A stretch of DNA of 64,000 bases, from positions 21,277,011 through 21,341,010 of the forward strand of contig CM029386.1 of assembly GCA_017165825.1 (NCBI GenBank), written 5' to 3'. Of this stretch, positions 22,948-35,700 are shown piece after piece. This DNA is from Hepsetus odoe. Its lineage: Eukaryota; Chordata; Actinopteri; Characiformes; Hepsetidae. Positions within the stretch are counted from its first letter, which is position 1. Each line of letters begins with the position of its first letter. The translations under genes were made by a program, and so were the position numbers. The notes under the pieces were generated by a model that worked only from the letters and a program-made list of their open reading frames with translations, made no database searches and was not told where the DNA came from.

Positions 22948-23205
22948 TGAAAGTGAAAGTGACAACCCTTGTCATTGCGAGGTCACAGCACAGCACACAG
23001 TGAACCACAACGAAATTGGACCTTTGCATTTAACCCATGCAAACACTGTGCAGCAGTGGACAGCTATTGAAAGCACCCGGGGAGCAGTGACAGGGAAAAT
23101 ACCTTGCTCAGGAGTACCTTAGGGCAACCTACTGGTGAGGGAATTGAACCCACAATCTTCTGATGCAGAGGCAATTCCTTCACCACTAGGCCACTGCTGC
23201 CATTT
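22948..23205 (-). mobile_element. tRNA-derived SINE, type I
   Basis: Antisense copy from gtgaaagtgacaacccttg to the inverted head (caccactaggccactgctgc). It lies just beyond the last identifiable exon of the minus-strand C3 gene. Confidence 0.85.
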
Positions 23206-23279
23206 GGGAGCCACATCTGATGTTTTAAGCTTCTCTGCAGATGTACACAAACAGAAATACGGGAAAAGTGGTTTCTCAC

Positions 23280-23474
23280 TGCGAGCCAGATGCAGCTCCT
23301 CGTCTCCACTCTTCTTCTTGTAAGTTTGTATCTCCTTGCAGCAGTGCAGGAAGGCTTGAACACACTCATCACCATCCATGATGAACGTAGCTCTCCTTTC
23401 ACATGTGTAGCCCAGCTTATTCTGCCTCAGTCCATCCGAACAGCACTTCTTTATGCTGCTGGTGTATTTTCCAG
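23280..23474 (-). CDS. c3: C3a anaphylatoxin exon
   Basis: Encodes the C3a domain with the six-cysteine pattern (KKCCSDG, YTCERR, DECVQAFLHCC) and the C-terminal LAR that leaves the terminal Arg needed for receptor binding and carboxypeptidase inactivation. Borders: AG at 23475-23476, GT donor at 23278-23279. It is the last C3 exon before the rearranged region. Confidence 0.92.
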
Positions 23475-26400
23475 CTAGCAGACAAAAAGTCAGCAGATCA
23501 GTCCAAAGACAGAGGGGCCAGAAATGTGATGAACTAGAGAAGACAAGAAGATTTACACACTGCCTGAAGGGGGACGCAAGGCAATACCTGTAAATGGTGG
23601 AAATTTTAAATTATATTTTTAAAGCAAAAGTCTTTTCTACAGTTTTTGTGGCCTTTCACATGCCCTTCTTCAGCTTTGATGTCAGCTAAGACTAAAAAAG
23701 GCTGGGCTGGACTCTGCAGAGGTTGGAACTGTCCACAGTTGGGTCGAACTGTGCTGCAGAGAAACTGACGGCCTCCTGACATTTAACATAAATCAGTGCT
23801 GCCTTTTTGCATTGATATTAGTGACACTACTAACAATTTGGCCTAATTATTATCCACCTTTTGTTGCACTGACACTCTCTCTCTGAACTTGGTTAATTAT
23901 TGGATCGTAGCTTAAATTTCTATGATTAAAACAATAACTCACTAGATGTGTAATTCCTTTCAGTTCAGAGTAAAGTTTACAGTAAAGGGTAAATAGAGAC
24001 AAATGGATTTTACTTTTTGGTGAAGATTCTTACTCAGTGTTTGGACGTCTTGTACAATAGTTGCAGCTCTCCTTCTCTTCGGTGGACTGGGACAATCAGG
24101 TGCTATACAGAAAAAAAACATAATTTCAGGTCAATTTAATCAATTTTACACTTCAAATGATCTTGATCCTAATGTTGGCTGCAAAAAAAAAAACAAAAAA
24201 AAAAATCCACAATACTTGTTCTTAGAAGGGGTTCCTCCTGCTTTGTCAGAGTGAAACAGCAGACCAGCATCGTAGAAAACCCCCATACTGTCTTTACCAC
24301 TGCCAGCAGTACAGCCAGTGTCATGCTTCTCAATGATGTCCCAGATCTGTTATCAGGGAGAAAAAAATGCAGACAAGAAAGGTTCTCTTCACGTTTGAGT
24401 GAATAGACAGAAACTGGATGGTTCCCAGTCTTGTGGACAAGAAGCTCTGGAGATGTCTGGATGCTACAAGTTCTTACACACTTACCTTACTTTGTATGAG
24501 TCTGTTCTTGTTAAGGACAAAGTTGGCTTTATCCACAGCAACCAGACCAACCCTGGCACCTGAATCTCCAGTAATTTCTAGATTAAACTTCTCCCCAGGC
24601 TGATAGGCAGCCTTAACATCCTTGGGTTCCACTTTCAGCTAAGTGAAGTAGAAGAGAAAAGTCAAAATATGGAAATCTATGGCTGAATAATAAAATATAT
24701 AGTAAAATAACAAGCGTCCTTCAAAGCATGCACAGGCTATGACTTCTCAAAGCACTTAATCTAAAATCTCAATACTCTTGAGCCAGAAGCTTGAGACAGA
24801 GAGAAGGACACCTGAGCAGGATTGTAGGACTACCCTGTCTGTCTCAGACAGATCGGGAATATGAACAAACATACATCTTTATTTATTAAATACAGAACAC
24901 TGGTGACTTAGACCGTACTAAACAACCACACACATACACACACACACACTAGAGTTAAAGGAGTAAGGAAGGGTAGACGGAAGGTGGAAGGGACTATTAA
25001 CACTAATGTGAACACTAAGTAGTACAGTAGACAAACATTATTGAGCTGGATAAGCCTAGGAAGCAAATTGTTAACACCAAGGTAATCTTTAACTAACACC
25101 ATGAAAGACTGGATCCCTGGAGCTGGACTACGGGTACACAGTAAAAAAAAAACATTTAGTAAACTAGATTAGCATTGGAAGCTAACCACTAACACAGAAT
25201 CAAAGGAGATTCTACAAACACAGGGAACCAGACAAATCATCATAACTGAGTTTTTCATGAGGACAGACAAAAACAGAGGACTCATCTTGGAAGGTCACCG
25301 AAGTTCAGGAGGAAAGTCCTTGGAATAGTAGAGAGTATAGGAAACTCCATTAAACACAGTTTAGGGGAACCAAAACACCAACTACACAGTGGGACAAATT
25401 TTATTTATTCCCTACTACGACAGCCATCCACCAATGGTTTCATTAGGGTGATAATTACAGCAGGAGAGCCTTTGGGTGTGTAGCTCAAAACATAGTGCTT
25501 CTTATGAGATATAGCAGCAGGGGACCTACCGTTCCCATACACGTGTCCTTCATATCTACCCAGACCGAGTCAGACACAACTTCAGAAGCTCCAACATGGT
25601 AATATGCCACCACACGGAAAGAAGGAAGCATTTCCTTGGTGATGGGTACAGACAGAGTAACCAGCGATTGTCCTTGTCTCTTAAACCGGTTTACTTGGAC
25701 AATCTGTCCCTTACTAAGGATCTGAGAGGAGAAGAAGAAAGCATATGAGACATGTGATCATCTGGAATCATCTGCACCTGTTTCTTCACTGCTTCATGTC
25801 TTAAGTTAGACGCTTTGTTCTGCTTGAAGGTTCAGATGTAGATCACTGTGTGGATTTACCAACACAAAACTATTAAACTGCTCAGGCACAGAGACTGGAC
25901 TGAAAATGAGAGACAACAACGCTGTCCTTCAGAAAGATCTGGAGAACTGCTCAGGTACAGAGACTGGACTGAAAATGAGAGACAACAACAACACTGTCCT
26001 TCAGGAAGATCTGGAGAACTGCTCAGGTACAGAGACTGGACTGAACATGAGAGACAACAACACTGTCCTTCAGGAAGATCTGGAGAACTGCTCAGGTACA
26101 GAGACTGGACTGAAAATGAGAGACAACAACACTGTCCTTCAGGAGGATCTGGAGAACTACTCAGGTACAGAGACTGTGTTTCATGTGACTAAATGTGATT
26201 AAATTCTGAATGTTGGAGTTAAGTTTACATGAGAAAATGTATAAAATATTTGCTTGAAGAGGTGTACAAACCAAGTATGTGAAGTCTTGATTTTGGATCC
26301 CGGGGCTCTTGCTGGAAATCAGATTAATTTTCAGAAAGTCACCAACTTTCAGCTCTGCAGTATCAATGCCAATGTGAAGGAGATTGTTGGAGCCTCCTTG

Positions 26401-29400
26401 GGTAACATAGGCTTGGGCAGTCATTGTCTTTTCATCTTGTCTGCTTTGTGATATGTCTGGATCTTTGGTTCGTGCCTGTTGGACAATGAAAAAGTCTGTT
26501 TGATTTCATTGAATATTGTTATTCATTATTGCTGTCTTTTGGGTTTTGGCTGATCATTTTGTGAAGTTTTTGAAAAAGCAAAACAATACAAGGCTCACAG
26601 TGATTGTTAGAGTGCTGGTTCCTTCCTGGGTGTTGACCGTGACCTTTGCCATTCCGTTCTCCTGTGTCCGACCAGGCCGTCCGTTGACCATCACGTCCAC
26701 ATCATTAGCAGGTGTCTGGTCTGGATTCGTCACATAAACCTGTTCAAATTACAGATGAACATTTTTTGATTCTCAATCCTGTACAGCTCATCAGACAATC
26801 AATGAGCCCTTCACCAGTCGGCCCACCGTGCTGAGTGAAATAGTGAGAGCAACAGTGAACTGAATATTTCTTCACATTTTGTCAGAAACTCAGGTTCTCA
26901 AAGCTGTAGGTAATCGACAGGCAAATCGACATTTACAGAAGAAGGTGCTCATACACGTAGCTGGGAGTTAGAGACATTTATTAGACCACGCCCACAGATC
27001 CATTGTCCATAAATTGGGTAGAAGGGTCTGACAGGTTGGAGGTGTTTCTACGAAGCATAAATTGCTTGTAAAGTGTGTCTGATTGTTATACCGCAACATC
27101 CAAAGGCATTCCAGGTTTGAAGTATTTTGGGGTTCTTTTGAAGTGGATGGTATACGGTGAGGTCACGATCTGGGTGTCAGTCTTTTGAGCTTCCACCATT
27201 TCACTTCCTGAAACACACACACGTTTATTTTCAATAAAAAAAAAAAAAACACTGAGTTTTTCATTACTTCAAGACTAACAGTGCTAATAATCAAAGTGTG
27301 GACTTAAACAATCATCTTGACTCTTACCAGTCTCTGTTAACACACTGACTGTTATGTACAAAGAGCTTCCAACCAGCTGTGCAACATCTGGGAAGGTTTT
27401 CTGTATCATCTCTCTAGTCAGTTGTGCTTTACCCACACCTTTGGTGACCTGAGTGTGAATTAAAAGAAAACCAACACTGTAACCCTAAACCTTCTGTCCC
27501 ACTTTATGGGACTCTTCATTTTGCATGTTGTATCCAAAACAATCTTCAAAAAATTGAAAATGTTCATTATTGAGCATCTGTACCTTTTTTTGATTCTTAC
27601 GAAAGCCCTTAAGATTCAGCTGATATGATATTTTATGTTTATATTCTTATATTTTATGGGTGGTGGTGGTCTAGTGGTAGGGTACTTGTCTATGGCCCAA
27701 TAGCTCAAGAGGTCCCAGGTTCAAATCCCACCTTAAGCACTACCATTATTGGATCCCTGAGCAAGACTCTTAACCCTGAGTTGCTCCAAGGGGGACTGTC
27801 CCTGTAATTAGGACATGTAAATTGCTCTGGATTAGAGCATCTGCTAAATGCTGTAAATGTTTGTATCTTTTAGCCAATCTCAGATGTTCAAGAGGTTCCT
27901 TGAAATATCATTTTGAATTAATTCTTTATAGATGTTTTGGACACTATTCTTTTTTTTTTTTTTTTTTTTCAAAATTTTTGAGTTCTGCATAAATGTGTAT
28001 TTGTGGCCCAAGTTTTGTAATTTGTTGCATCTTTGGAAATGTGTTAAGTGGAAGAGTTTGGTTTGGTGGAGTTTGATGATTTCTACTAATCCACAGAATA
28101 GAAGAAAGCCTTTGGATCAACGTCAACTTAACCACTTAAATATTTGAGTCCATTTTTAAAGCTTTTGATTCCTTTTTTCAGGGTACAGACCCTCATTTCT
28201 CCTCTTTTCTTTTTCTTGAGCTGTACTCACCAAAACTTTCTTCAGTGAAGCTGGTAGACTGGTCTTGCTCTCTCCTTGCATCACACCAAACACCACGAAT
28301 GCATTTCCATTCACGTTGTTCCCAAAGAGATACCTTCACATAAATCACACTGTTTACACTGCGTTCTTTGAAGCTCTCCTGGTCATGGATGTCCACTAAT
28401 AAATGCCACGATTCTACAGTAAAGTGACTTTAATGCTCCTCAGGCAAACAAATTATATTTCTACAAATGTGAACACTTATGTTTCTCTCACTTGGCACTG
28501 ATTTTCAGACTCTCATCATCCACATAAAAAAATGGCTTGGATGGTTCTAAGGTGACTTCAAAGGTTGGCAGCACTGCGAAGCAAGAAATAAATTACTATA
28601 CATGCAGAGATTAATGTTTTATTTATGTTCTAAATATCGAAGTCTCACCATATTCTTTAACTTCAAATTCAGCAGTAAAGTTCTTCTGAGGTGAGTTTCT
28701 GAACCATGTTGCAATAGTCCATTTTCCAGAGCTTGGGAGAAGAAGTAACAGTTTTAAATTAGAAAAAGTTAAATTAGAAAGTGTCATCTGGTTGATCGTA
28801 CTGACAGAAATGTCTTGGGATCAACAGTTCAGAGTATCGGCAAGTGTGGAAGAGAGATGAAGAAGAGAAGGCAGGCAGGTTAGAATGGATGGAGAAGAGT
28901 GATTGGAATCAACTGTAACTGACGGGTACCAGCGAGAGTGAAAGGGAAGGTTTACAGGATGGTGGACCAGCTATTTTACATGGTTTGGAAACAGTGGTGC
29001 TTATGAGGAGTATATCAGGAGAAGGATGTTGAGGATAGAACTGCCAGGAAAGAGAAGAAGAGGAAGGACAAAGAGGAGGTTTTTGATGTGGGGAGAGAGG
29101 ACATGCAGGTGGTTGGTGTGAAAGAGGAAGAGGCAGAGGACAGGAAGAAATGGAGACAGATGATCCGTTCTGGAGACCCCTAATGGAAGCAGATGGAAGA
29201 AGAAAAAGATGATCTGTTACAGGATTTGCTGTAAGATCTGTTACAGACTATGCACTACTGGTATCCTCATGAACCATCACTGCAGTGGACTAACCTGGCA
29301 GGCTCAGGGATGTCGTACTTCCCAGTCAGAACTCCTTGTTTAGGGAAGATCAAATCACTATAGATGCTGATTCCTTGAGGATTCTTCAAAAATAAATGTC

Positions 29401-32151
29401 AGAATTATTAGGCATAATATGTTGCATTAGAAATAAAAAAAATATTCAAATATGTTCAGATAACCTTTTATTTTCACATCCATCTGAAGTTCAAGTAGGC
29501 CATTAAACCTGTACTGTCTTGCAATAAAGCAGCAGTAAAGTGGTCAATGGTATTTTCAGACAAAAGAATGAGATTACCGCTCCATTAGCAGCCTGCAAGC
29601 CCAGATTTTATTCACACATTTTAGTTTTATGCATTTGGCAGACTGTCTAATTTTGAGCAACGGACACGTTAAGAAATCTCAGATGGACTTGCTTATGAGG
29701 TTCTTACCTGTTTGACATCCTTTTAACTTTACACAGGAAATAGTCATGATGATCATTTAGCTAATAAAATTGGTTCCAATTAACATATAATTGTTCAGTT
29801 AAACGTGTATTTACAAATTCCAGCACTGTATCATTTTGATCAGGAAAATGTATAATGAAAGGATGGCATTATTTTTTTTATAGCCATTTTAATTCAGGTC
29901 CATTGTTTAAAAAAAACTGTCCTGAATGTTCTAGAAAAATTCTACTTACTATGACTTCAACAGAGATTCCAGTCTGGTCACGAGGCTGCAGATCAGAGGT
30001 CAATGAGAAGACTCTGTATTGAACTGGAGAAGGAAGGAATAGGTCAAAGTTCAAACACACATATAGGTCATGCCAAAAGGTAGACAGGTTAAATTCCAAC
30101 CCACATTATGTCTGATTCTCATAAAGTAAGATGGAAAAAAAAAATTAATTCTGAGCTTCATCAAAGCAGCGCTAAAAGTTCTTAGTGTTTTATGATTGTT
30201 TGTTTCTGGTTCCAGGGTTTGGAACATGTTCACATGTTCAGACCCTATTAGACGTGGCTTTTTCTATAAGTTTGGTGTACCTGTGCTTCCGGGTGTGTAG
30301 ATGCTCTTGTCGGTCTGCACGAATATGTAGCCTGACTGGAAGGAGACCATGACCTCCTTCTCTAGCACGGTGTTGGGAAAGTGGGCCTGCAGGTACACAT
30401 AGTGCTTCTCTGAGGGGTCTTCACCAAAGACGTCCTTCTTTTCAGGAATCTGAAGCACAGGAAAGTAGCCTGCTTAAACCTCTGTCAAATGAAATCCAAT
30501 CAAGTGTGTTTAAAATTTTTTGTTTCACACTGGAGCCTCAAGATGATTACAGAAAACAAGTCATGGAAGTTCACTGTGTGTGTATATCAGCTTTTTATAA
30601 TCCTCTGCAAAGAATTTGTAAAGAAATTTAGCTTAATTTATCAGATACATGTGAAGTCATAAGATTATATAACAAGGCAAAACAATTAAAACAAGTGGTT
30701 TTTCAAAAATCTATTAAAGTGGTCAAGCACCTGACCGACACCCACTCTGAACGTGGCTTCTGTGGCCCAACCTTAATCCCTCACGACTGGAAGATCATTA
30801 AAACACCATCAGGTTCAGCCCTGAGAGCTACACAAAGGGAGATCCTGTACGAGGCCATGTGATTGGTCTCTGTCATGCTACTTCAGAGCCAACTAATCTG
30901 ACAGACTAATCCTATTTTAAGAGTTAGCCATTGAGGTTTATTCCAAAGTCTCCCGATGCCTGACTTCACTCTGCCTCACTCTGCACCAACATGTCACCTA
31001 TCTGGTGATTTTTACCCTTGCAGTTTTTTTTTTTTGGTCAACAGTTTGACCTCACTGACCTTTATGGCTGCGAGTGCCTGGTACATGTTTGGTGAACTGA
31101 GGACCACCATTTTACTTTTCAGCTGCATGGTTTTTCTTGCAGATTTTTTTTGCAGATGGTCCTTCACAACGACCTGGACAAAGATGTCTCCTCCTCCAGT
31201 GTAATCCTGCGCTTCCACAAATACATTCTCTAAGCTGCCCACCCTCAGGATGTTCGGGGCCGACATGATGTAGCTGGAAGGACAAATGAAAAATGTTTTA
31301 CAGTTTTTCCTCATTAGGTATTTTTCTACTCTAAACTAGGTGGCCTAGTGGTTAGAGCCTTGACTTCAGGATCAGGAGGTCTTGGGTTCAAATCCCAGAC
31401 CAGTATGTTTCCCTGAGGTACAATTGAGCACGGCACTATCACCATCACTGCTCCCCGGGTGCTGCATGTTTGCCTCCTGCAGCACAATATGTGTGTGTTC
31501 ACTGTGTGTTTTTTCACAATCATAATTAGTCACTTTCAATTTGCTAACAACAATAACAACAACAACCATAATAATAAGAATGTCTGAGCTACCAGATCTG
31601 TTGAAACTTCACACTTTTGTGATCAACCTGATTCCAGCAATGAAACACAAAGACATTCTGGTGGTGACCTGTAGGTCCAGCCAGTCTACAAAAGGAGAAA
31701 GAAGTAAAGATTCCTGACATCTTTGTGGTGTCCTGCAGGGGACGCAGGGTGAATCAATTGTAATAAACTAAAGGTGTGTTTTCGGCCGTGTGATGGTGAA
31801 GTTAGGGTCTTATGGATGATGTTCTTCCATGCAAACAGGAGCAGAACTGGATGTAGGAGAGTAGCAACTGACAAGAGCAGATAGACTGGATAGAAGAAGA
31901 GCGGTATAGGCAGGATTTGCTTGACATTGTCATGGATTTGTGCCTGTGATGGATCAGTGACCTATCCAGGCTGTTTCTCCTCCTTTCACCCTGTGCGTGC
32001 TGGGATAGGCAAAAGCATCCCCACCAAGTTAATAGATTACAGATTGAAAAGATTTCAAACAAATTGAAAAGCACCCCCTCTGACCTTGGTTTGGATAGAT
32101 CACCCAAACTTTACTCTGTTAGCAGATACTTTTACTTGTACCTTTTGTAAA

Positions 32152-32194
<43 letters not shown>

Positions 32195-32227
32195 TACTCA
32201 CAGTGGGTCACATAGTGTGAGCAGTGG
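23280..32227 (-). CDS. c3: complement C3, 5' half (signal peptide to C3a), cut by gap
   Basis: Seventeen exons in minus-strand order: 32202-32227 (partial), 31060-31273, 30281-30449, 29950-30023, 29295-29383, 28649-28731, 28492-28573, 28231-28333, 27328-27448, 27092-27207, 26599-26739, 26272-26475, 25530-25721, 24486-24638, 24216-24346, 24034-24102, 23280-23474. They encode the end of the signal peptide (PLLTLCDPL), MG domains 1-6 (YIMSAPNILRVG; FVQTDKSIYTPGST; GARVGLVAVDK), the beta/alpha cleavage site KRRR and the C3a anaphylatoxin domain. The total, about 720 codons, fits C3 up to C3a. All exon joins agree in phase except 24216-24346 to 24034-24102. The gene then stops: no later C3 exon appears on this strand. 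The 3' half on the plus strand across the gap (32728 on) is the likely continuation. Confidence 0.9.
24034..24102 (-). CDS. c3: C3 beta/alpha junction exon with basic cleavage site
   Basis: Encodes PDCPSPPKRRRAATIVQD. KRRR is the site where pro-C3 is cut into beta and alpha chains, and the preceding Cys is conserved in C3. The P4 residue is Lys, not the Arg preferred by furin. Joining it to exon 24216-24346 leaves the frame one base out if the Cys is kept. Confidence 0.8.
   Translation of the reverse strand, partial: HLIVPVHRREGELQLLYKTSKH
25878..26177 (+). repeat. 69-bp tandem repeat, about 4.3 copies
   Basis: Units begin ctgctcaggtacagagactg and include ctgaaaatgagagacaacaac and atctggagaa. 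One unit has an extra 3 bases. All lengths are multiples of three, which keeps two overlapping frames open. It lies in an intron of the minus-strand C3 gene, between exons 25530-25721 and 26272-26475. The unit comes from the dispersed repeat seen at 45725. Confidence 0.9.
27655..27862 (+). mobile_element. tRNA-derived SINE, type III
   Basis: Head gggtggtggtggtctagtgg, box B caggttcaaatccc, and a tail ending ttagagcatctgctaaatgc. Lies in an intron of the minus-strand C3 gene. Confidence 0.85.
28812..29205 (+). mobile_element. RTE LINE 3' fragment
   Basis: Corresponds to the last third of the RTE frame (GTVQS-like start, KGKVYRMV, then an internal deletion, and RRMLRIELPGK to the CGDP-like end). 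It sits in the intron between C3 exons 28649-28731 and 29295-29383. Confidence 0.8.
31336..31542 (+). mobile_element. tRNA-derived SINE, type I
   Basis: Head ggtggcctagtggttagag, box B tgggttcaaatccc, diverged tail ending taattagtcactttcaattt. In C3 intron 2-3 region upstream of exon 31060-31273 (minus strand). Confidence 0.75.
32154..32193. repeat. (TG)n microsatellite
   Basis: About 20 TG units directly beside the donor of C3 exon 1 (32202-32227, minus strand) and close to the gap. Confidence 0.95.
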
Positions 32228-32727
32228 NNNNNNNNNNNNNNNNNNNNNNNNNNNNNNNNNNNNNNNNNNNNNNNNNNNNNNNNNNNNNNNNNNNNNNNNN
32301 NNNNNNNNNNNNNNNNNNNNNNNNNNNNNNNNNNNNNNNNNNNNNNNNNNNNNNNNNNNNNNNNNNNNNNNNNNNNNNNNNNNNNNNNNNNNNNNNNNNN
32401 NNNNNNNNNNNNNNNNNNNNNNNNNNNNNNNNNNNNNNNNNNNNNNNNNNNNNNNNNNNNNNNNNNNNNNNNNNNNNNNNNNNNNNNNNNNNNNNNNNNN
32501 NNNNNNNNNNNNNNNNNNNNNNNNNNNNNNNNNNNNNNNNNNNNNNNNNNNNNNNNNNNNNNNNNNNNNNNNNNNNNNNNNNNNNNNNNNNNNNNNNNNN
32601 NNNNNNNNNNNNNNNNNNNNNNNNNNNNNNNNNNNNNNNNNNNNNNNNNNNNNNNNNNNNNNNNNNNNNNNNNNNNNNNNNNNNNNNNNNNNNNNNNNNN
32701 NNNNNNNNNNNNNNNNNNNNNNNNNNN
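32228..32727. other. assembly gap of exactly 500 N
   Basis: 500 N, the same length as the second gap. This suggests a fixed-size scaffolding join, not a measured distance. It cuts a C3 signal-peptide exon on its left and a C3 thioester-domain exon on its right. Confidence 0.98.
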
Positions 32728-35700
32728 ATGCCATGGCCAACGCTGGAAAATTCAACAAAGATCTCCTGATGAAGTATTCGTCTGGAGGTCAGTGAAAGTA
32801 ATAGTCATGCTGAGCTTCAGCTTTTGGGAGTCTCCAGATCAGTTTTCAAAATATTCAAACAAAACGTTTAAAAGCTTATTTTCTCTTCTGAACAGGCGGT
32901 GCTTACTGGCAAGTTTCTGGGGGACATCATTTCTCCCTGGAGGCCACAGCCTACGCCCTGCTGGCTCTGGTAAAGGTGAAGGATATGGACGCAGCTGGGA
33001 AAGCTGTGAACTGGCTCAACAGACAGGGAGATCACTATGGAAGTTATCATACAACTCAGGTACTTTGAATGTTACTTTCAAAAAAGAAAACATAACGTGG
33101 ATAGGAACGATCAATTTTGATTTCCCCATGCAAATTAACTTTTTCGCCGGGCGACTTTGGTTTGTTTTGGAGGTTTCTAGGTTCAGCCTTTAACATGAAA
33201 AATAATATATAATTGTTGAATGAATTAGATTTTAAACTCGGAGAAAATATTTCATTGAGATTTTATACATGTCCAGGGCAAAAGACATCATTATTGCTAG
33301 TATTATTCTTCTTTTGGCTGCTCAAGCTTAGGAGTTTCCACAGTGGATCATCTGTCTCCATTTCTTCCAGTCTTCTTCATCTTCCTCCTTCAAACCGACC
33401 ACCTGTATGTGTTCTCTCACCACGTCCATAAACCTCCTCTTTGGTCTTCCTCTTTTCCTCTTTCTTGGCAGCTCTATCTTCAACATCCTCCTCCTGATAT
33501 AATCCTCGTCTTTCCTCTGGACATGTCCAAACCAACGCAGCCTTGCTTCTCTAACTTTGTCTCCAAAACATCTAACATGAGCTGTCCCTCTAATCGTCAC
33601 ACCCAACATAAAGCATCTTGAACTCTGACACCTCAAGCTCTACCTCCTGTCTTTTCGTCAGCGTATTGCTGATATTCTTAATTCAAATTATTTATCTACT
33701 TTCATTTATCACTTACTCTTTGGTCATGTGCTTAAAGTTATCGGTTAACAGACATCCTACCAAATCTGGAAGTCATAAAGGCTTAAGTGTCTTTCCTGGA
33801 GAGATTCTTTTTTTATTATTATAATTTTACTGCTAATATAACTGAAGTCAGTTGTCCCAGAAAACATAAATCATCAGTTAACCATACTTGGCAAAAAAAA
33901 GATAATACAAACTCTCATATTGTAAATGTTAACAAGTAGGTTCTAGCACTTAAAGCTTGAATATCAGAAATGTACAATATTATGTTTGTGCTTAAATATA
34001 TTTATACTCATCTGTTAAATCCCACATGCATTGACCCCACGTCTTCCTCCAGAGTTTAAAGCCATTTAATTCTCACCCAGGCGACTATCATGGTCTTCCA
34101 AGCGGTTGCCGAGTACTACAAGGAAGTGAAGAAGTTGGAAAAGGATGTTAACTTGGAGGTGGAGCTGTCTGTGAGTGGAAGAAGCAAGAAAGACAGATGG
34201 ATCTTCAGAAAGCAAACCTCACACCTCACACGTTCAGACAAGGTTAGGTTTGGACTGTATATTCAGACAGCAGGATCCAGAGCGTTTCCTCTGGTCTTTG
34301 ATCATTTATGTTTAATTCTGTTTAATGTTGTGAATGCGCTGGATTTAAATGGGGTCATCCTTCCATCGTTCCAACTGATCCATCTGAGCTCCTAATGGTA
34401 ACCAGGACATGGTGGTCCTGGAGTCTCACAGTTCGGAGACATCACAAGGACACAGGCTGCTCTGACTGGGTCCACAGAGTCCCTGTCCAATTCCACAGTT
34501 CTTGTTCTGGCTATCAAAAACAGTCTGTTTTATATCAGCATTTTTCTTCTCCATCCAGGTTCTTAAGGACCTTGTCTTTCATTTCTGACAAAATGATACA
34601 CCTGAGAAAAGGCAGTTTTATGTAGAAGTGTATTCAAAAGCATTCTGTCTACCATTCTTCAAATGTTATTATTATATTTTTTAAACCATGACCATAAAAG
34701 ATGTCTTTTCTGTGTCCGTGCATCCACAGGTTAAGCTCAAGCAGGAGTTTAAGGTTACTGCCAAGGGAACTGGTGTGGGATCTCTGAAAGTGAGCATTCA
34801 TGTTACACAGGTCTTATATGCCTTAAGGGTTTGTATTTAAAGTATTTGATGATTGATAATAAAATCTCACTTTTACAGGTGATGACGGTGTACTACGCCA
34901 GGCCTGTGCAGAAGGAAAGTGACTGCACTGCATTTGATCTTACTGTTAAACTACAAAGACAACGTTTTGGTAACATCATCATGACCCAAATCCATCTCTG
35001 CTCTGGCTTTACTTGTCTTTAACTCAATGTTTAACACAAAGATACTGAGAGTCGTGGTCTAATGTTAATTTTCTTTTGTTTTTAGCAACCTATCCAGGAG
35101 CTTCACAAAGTTACGTGCTCACCATTGACATTCAGTGAGTTCCAAAATGGAACTGTAGGATGAAATGGATGTAGCATGTCTACATCATTTACTGCAATTT
35201 AAAATAACAAATGAACAGGGTTATAATTAGATGTTGCACCAGTAATCAATTCTTTAATTTAACTTCATATACATTAACTCAATGACCGAGCTCACATCAA
35301 ATAAATTAAAAAAAATGCTCACATTCACCACATCCTGTTTCTTTTGGCTGCTCCTGTTTGGGGGTTGCCACAGCGGAAAACATTCATTTCCATGTCTTCC
35401 TGTCCTCTGCATCTTTCTCCTTCCCCCACCTGCATGTCACCACGTCCATGAACCTCCTCTTTTGTCTTCCTCTTTTCCTCTTTCCTGGCAGCTCCATCTT
35501 CAACACTCTCTTCCCATTGATTAATTAAATCAACACATTTATATTGATGCATTTTATCAATGCATTTTAATCCGTTTCTGTTACTGAAAAGGCTGGTTAG
35601 TAAAACTGACTTTTTAAAACTAATCTTCTCAGATACAAGAGTCAAGCCACGGATGCCACCATGACTATTCTGGATATCGGTCTGCTGACGGGATTTGTAG

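Noticed and set aside
22210..23270. Further C3 exons after C3a on the minus strand
   Set aside because: The stretch contains an inverted gypsy fragment and a SINE. No MG6/CUB/TED-like residues appear in any minus frame.
25848..26202. Protein-coding repeat gene or CRISPR-like array
   Set aside because: The units are contiguous without spacers, derive from a dispersed repeat and lie in a C3 intron of an animal genome.
31686..31874. Candidate signal peptide exon for minus-strand C3 (VATLLHPVLLLFAW)
   Set aside because: It has no ATG at its start. The PLLTLCDPL piece at 32202-32227 has a proper donor and joins the next exon in phase.
32157..32795. Open frames running through the N gaps (also 48301-49146)
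   Set aside because: They consist mostly of unknown residues. Only the short ends carry information, and there they match C3 exons or CA repeats.
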